This document shows, piece after piece, positions 40,542-49,397 of a stretch of DNA of 64,000 nt (its first letter is position 1; each line of letters begins with the position of its first letter). Under the pieces are notes generated by a model. The model saw nothing but the letters and a program-made list of their open reading frames with translations, was not told the DNA's origin and did no database searches. Position numbers and translations under genes: made by a program. Source of the DNA: DATARR01 sp036376245 (GTDB lineage Bacteria; Acidobacteriota; Thermoanaerobaculia; Multivoradales; UBA5704); the NCBI GenBank assembly GCA_036376245.1, contig DASVAS010000097.1, positions 4,550-68,549 of the forward strand, read 5' to 3'.

Positions 40542-43500
40542 TCAATCCGCGACCGTCGCGGGCTCGCCCACCAGCTTCTCTTCCTTCTTTCCGCGCCGGA
40601 ACAGTTTCCCGATCCGCGAGAAGATCCGGGCCTCCTGCCAGTCGTCGAAGATGCTGTAGGTGACCGGGGTGCCGATCAGGGTCAGCAGCAGCACGAGCAT
40701 CTGGCCGCCGATGATCACCGAGCCGATCGCCCGGTTGGTGCCGGCGCCCGTGCCGCTCGACGCCACCAGCGGGATCATGCCCGCCACGAAGGCCAGCGTG
40801 GTCATCAGGATCGGCCGCAGACGGTCGCGGTTGGCTTCCAGGATCGCCTCGTAGCGCGGCATCCCCTTCGCCCGCAGACCGTTCGCGTGGTCGACCTGCA
40901 GGATGCTGTTCTTCTTCACGATGCCGAACAACACCAGGATGCCCAGCATCGAGAAGATGTTGATCGACTGGTTCAGCAGCACCAGCGACAACAGCGCGAA
41001 CGGCACCGTCAGCGGCAGCGACAGCAGGATCGTGATCGGGTGGACCCAGCTCTCGAACTGCGCCGCCAGGATCAGGTACATGAAGACGATCGACAGCAGG
41101 AACGCCAGCATGAACGAAGCGAACGCCTTGCCCTGCTCGCGCGACCGGCCGGTGAGGCCGTACGAGAAGCCCGCCGGCATCTTGAGATCGGCCGCCGTCT
41201 TGTTCAGATTGTCGAGCGCCACCTGCGCCGAGAAGCCGGGCAGCATGTTGGCGGTGACCATCACCTGCCGGCGCCGGTTCAGACGGTTGATCAGCGACGG
41301 GCCTTCGCCCTCGTTCAGGCTCACCAGGTCGCGCAGCGGCACCGTGCCGAGCGTAACCGAGGGGACCTCCATCGACGCGATGCTGGCGGCGTTGTTGCGG
41401 TCCGCCTCTTCAGCGCGGACGTGGACCTCGTACTCCTTGCCTCCTTCGTAATAGGAGGTGGCCTTCTGGCCGCCCACCAGCACGTTGAGAGAGGCGGCGA
41501 TGTCCTGCACGCGCACGCCGAGGTCGGCCGCCTTCTCGCGGTCGATGCGCACGCCCATCTCCGGCTTGCCGACGATGTAGTTGGTGTCCACGTCGGTGAC
41601 GCCCGGCACCTTCGCCAGCTCGGTCTTCAGCACCTTGGAGTACTCGTCCAGCTTCCCGAGGTCGGGGCCGCCGATCCAGAACTGGATGTCGTTGTCCACG
41701 CCGCCGCCGAAGGCCGAAACCTGCGCCACCTGGGCGCGCACGTTCAGCTTCTGGTACTGCGGCAGGATCTCCGTGCGCACGCGGTCCATCAGCGCGAACT
41801 GGTCCGTGCCTTTGCCCTTGCGCTCCTCGGGAGGCGTGAGCTGGACGTAGACCGAGCCCAGGTTCAGCGTCCGCTGGGGATCGTCGCCGATGGTCACCAC
41901 CGTGGTCACCACGCCTTCGATCTGGCGGACCTGTTTCGCGATCGATTCGAGAATCGCCTTGGTGGTGTCGAGGTTCGCCCCTTCCGGCGCCCGCACCACG
42001 ACCTGGAACTGCGCTTCGTCGTCGTTGGGCAGGAAGTTCTTGTCCACCGCCACGAACAGCGGAACGGTGGAGGCGAACACCAGGATCATCAGCACCACCA
42101 CGACCCAGCGGTGCGCCAGGGACCAGCGCAGCAGGCCGAGGTAGCTCCGCTCGATGACGCCGTAGAAGCCCTTGCGGGGCGCGTTGCCCGTGTCATGACC
42201 GCCGGTGTCCTTGCGTGACAACCAGCGGGACGACAGCATGGGCGTGAGCGTGAAGGAGACGAGCAGGGAGATCGCGATGGCGAACGCCATGGTCACGCCG
42301 AAGGAGTTCATGAACCGGCCCACGATGCCGCCCATGAAGGCCACCGGCAGGAACACGGCGATCAGCGAGAGCGACGTCGCGAGCACGGCGAGGCCCACCT
42401 CGCGGGTGCCTTCGACCGCCGCCTGCATGGGCGACATCTTCTTCTCTTCCATGTAGCGGAAGATGTTTTCGAGCACCACCACGGCGTCGTCGATCACGAT
42501 GCCCACCGCCAGCGTCAGGGCGAGCAGGGTGATGACGTTGAGCGTGAAGCCCATGTACTCCATGGCCGCGAAGGTGGCGATCAGCGAGCTGGGGATGGCC
42601 ACCGCCGAGATCAGCGTCGGCCGGAAGCGGCGCAGGAAGAGGAACACGATGCCGGCCGCGAAGATCGAGCCCAGGATCAGATGCTCCTTCACCGCCTCCA
42701 CGGCCGCGACCACGAAAGTCGACTGGTCGCGGACGATCTCGGCCTTCCAGCCCTTGGGGATCTCGGCCTTGAGCTCTTCGAAGCGCTCCTTGATGGCCTC
42801 CACCACGGCGATGGTGTTGGTGCCCGACTGCTTGCGCACCTGGAGCACGACGGCCGGCTGGCCGTCCACCGTGGCGACGGTCTCCTCGTCCTCCATGCCG
42901 TCCTCGATGCGGGCGACGTCGCGCACGCGCACCGGGTAGCCCTGGCGGGTGGTGATCGGCAGCGCGCCGAGCTCCTGCGGCGAGCCGACGCGGCCATAGG
43001 TGCGCAGCGTCAGGTCGCGACGGGTCTGCTCGACGCGGCCGCCGGGGATCTGCACGTTCTGGGTGCCGAGGGCCGCCACCACGTCCGCCGAGGTCAGGCC
43101 GAGGCTGGAGAGCCTGGCCGGATCGGCGATGACGTTGATCTGCCGCAGCCGCTCGCCCACCAGCCTCACCTGACCCACGCCGCTGACCGTCTCCAGGCGG
43201 CGCTTGAGGACCTCGTCGGCGAACTCGGAGATCTCGCGCTGGCTGGCCGGGCCCGATAAAGCGATGGAGATCACCGGGTCGGAGTCGGCGTCGATCTTCT
43301 CGATGATCGGCGGATCGGCGTCCTGGGGCAGATCGGCGAGGATCGAGTTGACCTTGTCGCGCACCTCCTGGGCCGCCACGTCGCCGTTCTTCTCCAGGGC
43401 GAACTGCATCTGGATCAGCGACACGTTCTCCGAGGAGGTCGAGATCATCTCCTCGATGCCGCTGATGGTGTTGACCACCTCCTCGATCTTGTCCGTGATC

Positions 43501-43688
43501 TCGGTCTCCACCTCTTCGGGAGCCGCGCCGGGAAGGACGGTGGTGATGGTCACGAAGGGGAAGTCCACGTCCGGAAAGCGGTCCACCCCGAGCAGGTTGT
43601 AGGAAAAGGCGCCCACCACCACGAAGGCGAGGATCAGCACCGTCGCGAAGACCGGGCGCCGTACGCAGAGCTCTGCCAGTTTTTGCAT
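40542..43688 (-). CDS. RND efflux transporter, AcrB/MexB (HAE) type
   Basis: This 1048-residue inner-membrane pump has two halves of six helices with large periplasmic domains. The start ICVRRPVFATVLILA is family-like (ELCVRRPVF). The proton-relay helix holds GIVIDDAVVVLENIFRYMEE with two adjacent Asp residues. The C-terminal part has LVLLNQSINIFSMLGILVLFGIVKKNSILQVD. It works with the next two genes (MFP and OMF) as one tripartite pump. Substrates, such as antibiotics or detergents, cannot be told. The three genes are coupled, with 4 bp to the MFP gene. Confidence 0.96.
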   Translation of the reverse strand: MQKLAELCVRRPVFATVLILAFVVVGAFSYNLLGVDRFPDVDFPFVTITTVLPGAAPEEVETEITDKIEEVVNTISGIEEMISTSSENVSLIQMQFALEKNGDVAAQEVRDKVNSILADLPQDADPPIIEKIDADSDPVISIALSGPASQREISEFADEVLKRRLETVSGVGQVRLVGERLRQINVIADPARLSSLGLTSADVVAALGTQNVQIPGGRVEQTRRDLTLRTYGRVGSPQELGALPITTRQGYPVRVRDVARIEDGMEDEETVATVDGQPAVVLQVRKQSGTNTIAVVEAIKERFEELKAEIPKGWKAEIVRDQSTFVVAAVEAVKEHLILGSIFAAGIVFLFLRRFRPTLISAVAIPSSLIATFAAMEYMGFTLNVITLLALTLAVGIVIDDAVVVLENIFRYMEEKKMSPMQAAVEGTREVGLAVLATSLSLIAVFLPVAFMGGIVGRFMNSFGVTMAFAIAISLLVSFTLTPMLSSRWLSRKDTGGHDTGNAPRKGFYGVIERSYLGLLRWSLAHRWVVVVLMILVFASTVPLFVAVDKNFLPNDDEAQFQVVVRAPEGANLDTTKAILESIAKQVRQIEGVVTTVVTIGDDPQRTLNLGSVYVQLTPPEERKGKGTDQFALMDRVRTEILPQYQKLNVRAQVAQVSAFGGGVDNDIQFWIGGPDLGKLDEYSKVLKTELAKVPGVTDVDTNYIVGKPEMGVRIDREKAADLGVRVQDIAASLNVLVGGQKATSYYEGGKEYEVHVRAEEADRNNAASIASMEVPSVTLGTVPLRDLVSLNEGEGPSLINRLNRRRQVMVTANMLPGFSAQVALDNLNKTAADLKMPAGFSYGLTGRSREQGKAFASFMLAFLLSIVFMYLILAAQFESWVHPITILLSLPLTVPFALLSLVLLNQSINIFSMLGILVLFGIVKKNSILQVDHANGLRAKGMPRYEAILEANRDRLRPILMTTLAFVAGMIPLVASSGTGAGTNRAIGSVIIGGQMLVLLLTLIGTPVTYSIFDDWQEARIFSRIGKLFRRGKKEEKLVGEPATVAD

Positions 43689-43692
43689 GTCG

Positions 43693-44604
43693 TCAACTCC
43701 CCAGCTTCACCCGCGCGAAGAGCCCGGGGCGCAGCCGGCCGTCCGAATTGGCGAATTCGGCTTCGGCGAAAAACGTGCGGTTGGCCGGATCGATCACCCC
43801 GCCCACCGTCTTGATGGTCCCGGTGAAGGTCTCGCCCGGATAGGGGTCGACCGTGGCCGAGACGCGCTGGCCCCGCTGCACCTCGCCGAGGTAGCGCTCG
43901 GGGACGCTGAAGCGGAGCTTGAGCGGCGAGGTCTGGACGATCACGAACGCCACGCCCGCCTCGCCCAGGTGCTCGCCTACGTCCGTCCGCCGCTCGGCCA
44001 CCACGCCGGTCATGGGCGAGCGGATCACCGAATCGGCCAGCTTCTGCTTCGCCGTCCGCAGGGCGACCTCGGCGGACTCGCGCGCCGCCCGCGCCTGGTC
44101 GTAGACCCCCTGCGAGCGGTCGTACGTCGCCTGCGGGATCGACTCGTTGGCCAGCAGCCCCTTCTTGCGGTCGAAGTCGCGCTGGGCGTCCGCCTCGGCG
44201 GCCTTGGCCCGGGTCAGCTCCGCCTCGGCGCGCTGAATGTCGAGCCGGGCGTAGTCCGTCTCCATCGTGAGCAGCGTCTGGCCGCGGCCGACCCGCGAGC
44301 CCTCGTCCACGTAGACGGCGGCCACGCGGCCCGGCATCTTGGGCGCGACCTCGGAGCGCGACGGCGAGATGAACTCGCCCGTGGGCTCGAGGTCGGCCAG
44401 GCTCCGGCTCTCCTTGATCTGGGGAGCCGCTTCCTGGGCGGCTGGGGCGGGCTGGGCCGCCGATTCCTCGCTGACGAGGTGCGCCACGTCCGCCGGCGGC
44501 TCGGGGGCGGGCGCCTTGGCGGTGGTCTTCTCGGCGGGTTTGTCCTGCGCGCAGGCGGCGGCGATCATCAGGGCCGCGGCGAGCGCCAGCATTCTGGCGT
44601 TCAT
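43693..44604 (-). CDS. RND periplasmic adaptor (membrane fusion) lipoprotein
   Basis: This 303-residue adaptor joins pump and outer-membrane channel. It has a lipoprotein signal (residues 1-18, AAAC with Cys19), a Pro/Ala-rich stretch, a barrel-sandwich start (GRVAAVYVDEGSRVGRGQTLLTMET), a coiled-coil hairpin (ARLDIQRAEAELTRAKAAEADAQ), DSVIRSPMTGVVAERRTDVGEH and the beta-barrel domain. It is shorter than AcrA because it stops after the beta-barrel region (FARVKLGS), lacking the membrane-proximal domain. ATGA overlap links it to the TolC-like gene upstream. Confidence 0.93.
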   Translation of the reverse strand: MNARMLALAAALMIAAACAQDKPAEKTTAKAPAPEPPADVAHLVSEESAAQPAPAAQEAAPQIKESRSLADLEPTGEFISPSRSEVAPKMPGRVAAVYVDEGSRVGRGQTLLTMETDYARLDIQRAEAELTRAKAAEADAQRDFDRKKGLLANESIPQATYDRSQGVYDQARAARESAEVALRTAKQKLADSVIRSPMTGVVAERRTDVGEHLGEAGVAFVIVQTSPLKLRFSVPERYLGEVQRGQRVSATVDPYPGETFTGTIKTVGGVIDPANRTFFAEAEFANSDGRLRPGLFARVKLGS

Positions 44605-45953
44605 GGCTTCACCTCCTCGGAGAGGATCGTATTTTTCAAAGTTCCGGTCGCCGACCAGACGCTCAGCTCCGCCAGGTCGCGGCTCAGGCTCTCGGTGACC
44701 ACGGCGCGCCGCGCCGCCACCAGCGAGCTCTCGGCGGCCTGCAGGTCGAGCGACGTGGCCTCCTGCGCGCGGTACAGCTCGAAGGTCTGCTGGTGCTCGG
44801 CCTCGGCGGCGGCGAGCTGATCGCGCGCCAGGGCCAGGCTCGTCTCGGCGGTCTGCAGGTCGAGCAGCGCCTCGAGGACATCCTCCCGCACCGCCCGCTT
44901 GTTCTCCTCCAGGGTGATCTCCGCCTGCCGCCGCCGCTCCTCGGCCGTGCGGACCCGGGAGGCGATCTCGCCGCTGTCCCAGATCGGCAGCGTCAGGTTC
45001 ACCGTGAAGGCGCCATACCTCTCGGCGGGGAAGTTCGAGGCTTGGTTGAAGAAGCTCAGCTCGCCGCGCACCGTGGGCAGCCGCGCCGCCTTCTGCTTGG
45101 CGACTTCGAGCCGGTTGATCTCCACCGTGAGCTCCGCCTGCCGGACCTCGGGGCGGTTGGCCTGGGCCTCGCGCACCAGCGTCTCGGCGTCCGGCAGCCT
45201 GGGGAAGGTCAGCTTCGGGTCCTGCACCTGGAACGAGCCGCCCGGCGCCAGATCCAGGGCCAGGGCCTCGCGCAGCCGGCTCACCGCGGTCCCGCGGACC
45301 TGCTCGGCGGAGGCGATGGCCCGCTGCGCGGCCTTGGTGTCCGCGTCGGCGCTCAGCACGTCCACCCGCGTCACCTCGCCGGCTTCATAGAACGCCTGCG
45401 CCTGCGCGCGCCGCCGCTCGGCCAGCTCCAGGTTCTGGCGCTCCACGGCCAGCAACTCATCCCCCTGGACGACCGCCAGATAGAAGGTGGCGGTGCCGAG
45501 GAGCACCTGCTCCTCGCTCTGGACCACCCCCTGCTGGGCGCTGCTCGTGTTGAGCCGCCCCTGGCGGAGGGCCTTGAGCTCCCGGCCGCCCGCGTAAATG
45601 GGCTGGCTCAGGGTCACGTCGTAGCGCCAGTCGTTCTCCGGCAGGATGGTCGCCTCGAAACCGTTGGCGTCGAAGGTCACCTCGTCGCTGTTGCGGGTGG
45701 CCGAGCCGTTGAGCTCCACGCGCGGCAGGATCGCCGAGCGGAGCTGCCGGAGCTGCGCCTCGGCCACGCTCACGTCGGAGCGGGCGCGCGCGGTGTTCGG
45801 ATTGGCCTCCAGCGCCCGCCGCAGAGCCTCCTGAAACGTCAGGGTCGGCGCCGCCGCCGGCTCCTGGGCGTAGGCCGCGGGAAATGAAGAAAACAGCGAG
45901 AGGACGAGGGCGATGCCCGCCGTCCTCCCGCGGAGCTTGTTGTCGAATGTCAT
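44601..45953 (-). CDS. TolC-family outer-membrane efflux protein
   Basis: This 450-residue protein has a signal peptide (about residues 1-30, ending AYAQ) and two OEP repeats with long alpha-helical coils: LTFQEALRRALEANPNTARARSDVSVAEAQLRQLRSAIL, and QAEITLEENKRAVREDVLEALLDLQTAETSL. It is the channel of the RND pump. ATG 45953 has GGGAGG 5 nt upstream, better than the further ATG at 46016. It is the first gene of the operon with no linked regulator seen. Confidence 0.95.
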   Translation of the reverse strand: MTFDNKLRGRTAGIALVLSLFSSFPAAYAQEPAAAPTLTFQEALRRALEANPNTARARSDVSVAEAQLRQLRSAILPRVELNGSATRNSDEVTFDANGFEATILPENDWRYDVTLSQPIYAGGRELKALRQGRLNTSSAQQGVVQSEEQVLLGTATFYLAVVQGDELLAVERQNLELAERRRAQAQAFYEAGEVTRVDVLSADADTKAAQRAIASAEQVRGTAVSRLREALALDLAPGGSFQVQDPKLTFPRLPDAETLVREAQANRPEVRQAELTVEINRLEVAKQKAARLPTVRGELSFFNQASNFPAERYGAFTVNLTLPIWDSGEIASRVRTAEERRRQAEITLEENKRAVREDVLEALLDLQTAETSLALARDQLAAAEAEHQQTFELYRAQEATSLDLQAAESSLVAARRAVVTESLSRDLAELSVWSATGTLKNTILSEEVKP

Positions 45954-46012
45954 TGGGACCTCCCGACTCCTTTCCATGCAGGCTAAAGATAGGAAGGGGG
46001 GAGGCGTAGTCT

Positions 46013-46044
46013 CCATTCGCCGAACGGCGGATTTCGCGGCGTAT
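46013..46044 (+). promoter_or_regulatory. Leader hairpin motif, copy 2 (before DUF6624 gene)
   Basis: CCATTCGCCGAACGGCGGAT again forms the 7-bp ATTCGCC/GGCGGAT stem, here with a GAAC loop, followed by TTTCG and GGCGTAT. It lies 21 bp before the DUF6624 gene. Alignment with the copy at 38072 shows only about four differences in 33 bp. Confidence 0.55.
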
Positions 46045-46064
46045 CATTCCTCCAGGACCTATCC

Positions 46065-46655
46065 ATGGAGACCCCCATGCGGCAACGAACCGTCCGGCTG
46101 TACGTCCTCACCCTCCTGATTCTCGCCGGGATCGCCGTGGCGCAGACGCCCGCGCCCGCGGCCGGTCCCAACACCGACCTGGCCAAGCTCTACGAGGAGG
46201 ATCAGGCCGACAGGGCGGGCACCCTCAAGGACACCGACTGGGCGGCGGTGGAGAAGCGGGACGCTGAGCGGCGCCGGCAGGTGCTGGAGATCATGGAGAA
46301 GGGCGGAGCCCGGGTGGCCGCCGATTACTACCACGCGGCCATGGTCTTCCAGCACAGCATCCAGCCCGAGGACCACGACCGCGCCCACGCCTGGTGCGTG
46401 AAGGCCCTGGAGCTGGAGCCCGATCTCAAGGGAGCCCGCTGGCTCGCCGCCGCTTCCAAGGACCGCGCCCTGATGTGGCGGGGCCAGCCGCAGCTCTACG
46501 GCACCCAGTTCAGGAAGGTCGACGGCAAGTGGATCCTCTGGGAGGTGGACCCCTCCATCACCGACGAGGAGCGGGCGAAGTGGGGCGTGCCGCCTCTGGC
46601 GGTCGCGAAGGAGCGGGTGGAGAAGCTGAACGCGGGGACCTTCGAGCCGCACTGA
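46065..46655 (+). CDS. Exported DUF6624 family protein
   Basis: This 196-residue protein has a signal peptide (hydrophobic residues 10-26). Its body LAKLYEEDQADRAG, then DWAAVEKRDAERRRQVLEIMEKGGARVAADYYHAAMVFQHS and ARWLAAASKDRALMWRGQPQLYGTQF fits DUF6624, a family of unknown role with a helical fold. ATG 46065 and ATG 46077 are both possible; the second has GGAG 6 nt upstream. The conserved leader hairpin lies just upstream. Confidence 0.8.
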   Translation: METPMRQRTVRLYVLTLLILAGIAVAQTPAPAAGPNTDLAKLYEEDQADRAGTLKDTDWAAVEKRDAERRRQVLEIMEKGGARVAADYYHAAMVFQHSIQPEDHDRAHAWCVKALELEPDLKGARWLAAASKDRALMWRGQPQLYGTQFRKVDGKWILWEVDPSITDEERAKWGVPPLAVAKERVEKLNAGTFEPH

Positions 46656-46697
46656 GCGGGAGGGCGGACGCCGGCGGTGACGTCCGCCCCTCGCCGC

Positions 46698-47711
46698 CTA
46701 AGTGAAGTTCTCCAGCGGGACCTCCTCCTCATCTCCCTGAGCGAAGGGCCGGAATCCGGAGTGGAAGTACAGCGTCTTGCTTGACTCGACCGAGCCATCC
46801 TTGGCGAAGAGGATGTAGGTCACGATGGCGCCGCCGCTGAAGGCGAGCGAGTCCCGTAAGCGAGTCAGTTTGTGGACGGTCTGTTGGCCTCCTCCAGCCT
46901 TCAGGATCTTCAGATACAGCAGACGACTCTTTTCGCCGGCCAGCTTTCTTTCCAGGGTCTCTGCGCGGAGCACCCGGGCCAGCAGTGTGCCAGAGGCGGC
47001 ATCGCCCTTGAGGAGATCCTCTCTGAAGGCCTGGAACGCTTTGCTGGCCTCTTCGAGACGAGCCTTGTCCTCTTGTTCCTTGAGCGTCAGCCCTTCCGCT
47101 TTTACCTGAGCCGCGTAGAGACTTTCAAGACCGGCCATGATCCGGCTGTCCTGGGCAGTCGAAACAAAGTCGAAAGGCAGGATCCGCGGGTAGAACACCC
47201 TCGCGTGTCCTCGGAGCTGCCGGGCCAGATCGGCCACCAGGGCCGTGTCTTCGAGAGTGATCTCGGAGGACTTGATATCCACGTTCGACCGGAACAGCGC
47301 GACGAGGTCCAGCGCGGACTTGACCAGGACGGTCGCCGTTGAAATCGCCGTTATGGCTTCCGCGACAAACACCTTTGTGGCGGGCTTTTCCGGCTTGATG
47401 GAATCGAACGCCGCCTGGAGAGCCTGGATTCGCGCTGAGACCCATCGGAGCTCCTGCAGACCGGCGCCGTCCGCTGGATCGAGGATCATGACCTCCTCGA
47501 CATTGTCGTTCTTCAGCAGCCTGGCGATCTCCCCCGCGATCCTGCTGACCGAGTCGTACGCCAGGATAGCGCTTTCGAGCGTCACGTCCTCGTCGAGAGT
47601 GGTCTTGCCCTCCAGCGGAGTGGTCTGCGGTTCCGGGAGTCCGCCGCCTCCGCCATTGCCGCCGCCCTCCTCGGACCCTTTTTTCTGTTCTGTCTTCTCT
47701 TCCGCCGCCAT
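46698..47711 (-). CDS. Unknown soluble protein, mostly helical
   Basis: This 337-residue protein has no signal peptide or membrane helix. The N-terminus is a Glu/Gly-rich tail, then predicted helices (VTLESAILAYDSVSRIAGEIARLLKN, ISTATVLVKSALDLVALF) and at the end LRDSLAFSGGAIVTYILFAKDGSVESSKTLYFHSGFRPF. I chose ATG 47711, as GAGGTGG is just upstream. G+C is lower than nearby. I recognise no family and the gene stands alone on the minus strand between two plus-strand genes. Confidence 0.65.
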   Translation of the reverse strand: MAAEEKTEQKKGSEEGGGNGGGGGLPEPQTTPLEGKTTLDEDVTLESAILAYDSVSRIAGEIARLLKNDNVEEVMILDPADGAGLQELRWVSARIQALQAAFDSIKPEKPATKVFVAEAITAISTATVLVKSALDLVALFRSNVDIKSSEITLEDTALVADLARQLRGHARVFYPRILPFDFVSTAQDSRIMAGLESLYAAQVKAEGLTLKEQEDKARLEEASKAFQAFREDLLKGDAASGTLLARVLRAETLERKLAGEKSRLLYLKILKAGGGQQTVHKLTRLRDSLAFSGGAIVTYILFAKDGSVESSKTLYFHSGFRPFAQGDEEEVPLENFT

Positions 47712-47831
47712 GGTCCACCTCATGTCGTTGGTTCAGAGTTTACGTGCAGGACAGATAATGTTTACTTCTACCACGACCAGTTCCCGGGTGGAACGGCTTT
47801 CGTCTGTATACTCCCAGCGGAGACACTCCCC

Positions 47832-48902
47832 TTGACCCTCGAAGACCTCGGCTGGAACGACCATTTCGCGGCGGCTTTCGCCCCCTGGGCGGAGCAGGGG
47901 ATGGTCCCCGCCCGCGTGATGGCCCAGAAGGGGCTGGTCCAGGTCTCCACCGGCGACGCCGAGCACTTCGCCGACATCGCCGGCAAGATGAAGCACGAGC
48001 TGAAGGGACCCGGCGGGGCGGCGGGCTATCCGGCGGTGGGGGACTGGGTCGCGCTGCGGCCGCCGACCGGCGAAGGACGGGCCATGATCCACGCCGTCCT
48101 GCCGCGCAAGTCCAAGTTCTCGCGGAAGACCGCCGGCCACCGCACCGAGGAGCAGGTGGTGGCCGCCAACGTCGACACCATCTTCCTCGTCACCGGTCTC
48201 GACGGCGATTTCAATCCGCGGCGCATCGAGCGCTACCTCACCGCCGCCTGGGACAGCGGCGCCCGGCCCGTGGTCGTCCTCAACAAGGTGGACCGCTGCG
48301 ACAACCCGGACGGCTGCCTCCTGGAAGCCGAGGCCGTGGCCATGGGCGTGCCCGTCCACCGGGTGAGCGCCAAAACGGGCGAGAACGTCGACGAGCTGCG
48401 GGCCTACCTGGGGCCGGGGCAGACCGTCAGCTTCCTGGGCTCTTCGGGCGCCGGCAAGTCCACCCTCATCAACCGCCTCCTGGGGCGGGAGAAGCAGCGC
48501 ACGGGCGATGTGCGCGAGAGCGACGACCGGGGCAAGCACACCACCACCCACCGCGAGCTGTTCCAGGCTCCGGACGGCGCGCTCCTCATCGACACCCCCG
48601 GCTTGCGGGAGATCCAGCTCTGGGAAGGGGACCAGGGGATCGAATCCGCCTTTCCGGACATCGAGGAACTGGCGGAGAGCTGCCGCTTCCGCGACTGCCG
48701 CCACGGGGGAGAGCCCGGCTGCGCCGTGGAGGAGGCGGAGCGGACCGGCGAGCTGCCGGCCGAGCGCCTGGAGAGCTACCGCAAGCTCCAGAAGGAGCTG
48801 AGGCAGCTCGAGATCCGGCAGGACGAGATCGCGCGCATCCGCGAGAAGCAGAAGCTGAAGGTCATCCACAAGGCCCAGAGGAATTTCAAGCCGCGGGAGT
48901 GA
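47832..48902 (+). CDS. rsgA: Ribosome small subunit-dependent GTPase RsgA
   Basis: RsgA is a circularly permuted GTPase that helps maturation of the 30S subunit. The 356-residue protein has an N-terminal OB fold (about 20-95), G4 (LNKVDRCDNP) before G1 (GSSGAGKSTLINRLLG near 201-216), G2/G3 (KHTTTHRELF, DTPGLREIQLW) and a zinc site in CRFRDCRHGGEPGC. The start TTG has GGAG 8 nt upstream. Immediately after its stop begins the 21-bp-phased repeat tract. Confidence 0.95.
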   Translation: MTLEDLGWNDHFAAAFAPWAEQGMVPARVMAQKGLVQVSTGDAEHFADIAGKMKHELKGPGGAAGYPAVGDWVALRPPTGEGRAMIHAVLPRKSKFSRKTAGHRTEEQVVAANVDTIFLVTGLDGDFNPRRIERYLTAAWDSGARPVVVLNKVDRCDNPDGCLLEAEAVAMGVPVHRVSAKTGENVDELRAYLGPGQTVSFLGSSGAGKSTLINRLLGREKQRTGDVRESDDRGKHTTTHRELFQAPDGALLIDTPGLREIQLWEGDQGIESAFPDIEELAESCRFRDCRHGGEPGCAVEEAERTGELPAERLESYRKLQKELRQLEIRQDEIARIREKQKLKVIHKAQRNFKPRE

Positions 48903-48909
48903 CGGCTCT

Positions 48910-49397
48910 GTCGCAACTCTGGCTCACGGTGTCGCGACTCTCGCTGTTGAACCTTCAGCAAAGAGAAAAAATGTTGCGGAAATTCCTTTGTCTGCGACAT
49001 TCCCCGCCTTTTCTGTTGCGAGCGTTCCGGGGAACGTTGCATTCCCCCGACGAGTTGCAACGTCCCCTCGTCTTCGGAAGACGAAGTCCTCTTTGGATGT
49101 CGCACAATATGGACGTCTTGAGGGCGAAGCGTCGCGGAGTGTTGCATTCCGCGAGTGTTGTGTTGCGACAACGTCTCTTTCTGTTGCGGTGTGTCTCTTT
49201 TCTGTCGCGATAATCGCCTTGAGTGTCGCGAAGTTGTTGCGGGTTGTCTCATGCGAAGGGCTGGCTGCGACATTCAGGGGGCGAGTTGCGACGGGTAGAG
49301 GGCTCAATGACGGGGAGAAAGCAGGGAATGCAACATTCCCCCGGCTTCACGGCGTCGGAAAGAGGGACGAGATGAGCCTGAAGGGGGTTGTCGCAAG
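48910..49397. repeat. Degenerate repeat array with 21-bp phase (GTYGC core)
   Basis: This 490-bp tract between rsgA and the Nudix gene has lower G+C and a core GTYGCRA (complement TYGCRAC) at 48910, 48931, 48973, 49015, 49036, 49054, 49099, 49141, 49162, 49183, 49204, 49225, 49264, 49285 and, in weaker form, 49327 and 49390. The intervals are 21, 42, 42, 21, 18, 45, 42, 21, 21, 21, 21, 39, 21, 42 and 63. All are multiples of three and most of 21. The bases between cores are not conserved. Both strands stay open in one frame, giving heptads like SVAxxxx on plus and xATxxxx on minus, but with no good start site. Whether it is coding or a DNA element is unknown. Confidence 0.75.

Noticed and set aside
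48910..49397. CRISPR array
   Set aside because: The conserved core is only 5-7 bp, intervals vary (18-63 bp), and there are no cas genes; a CRISPR needs longer identical repeats.
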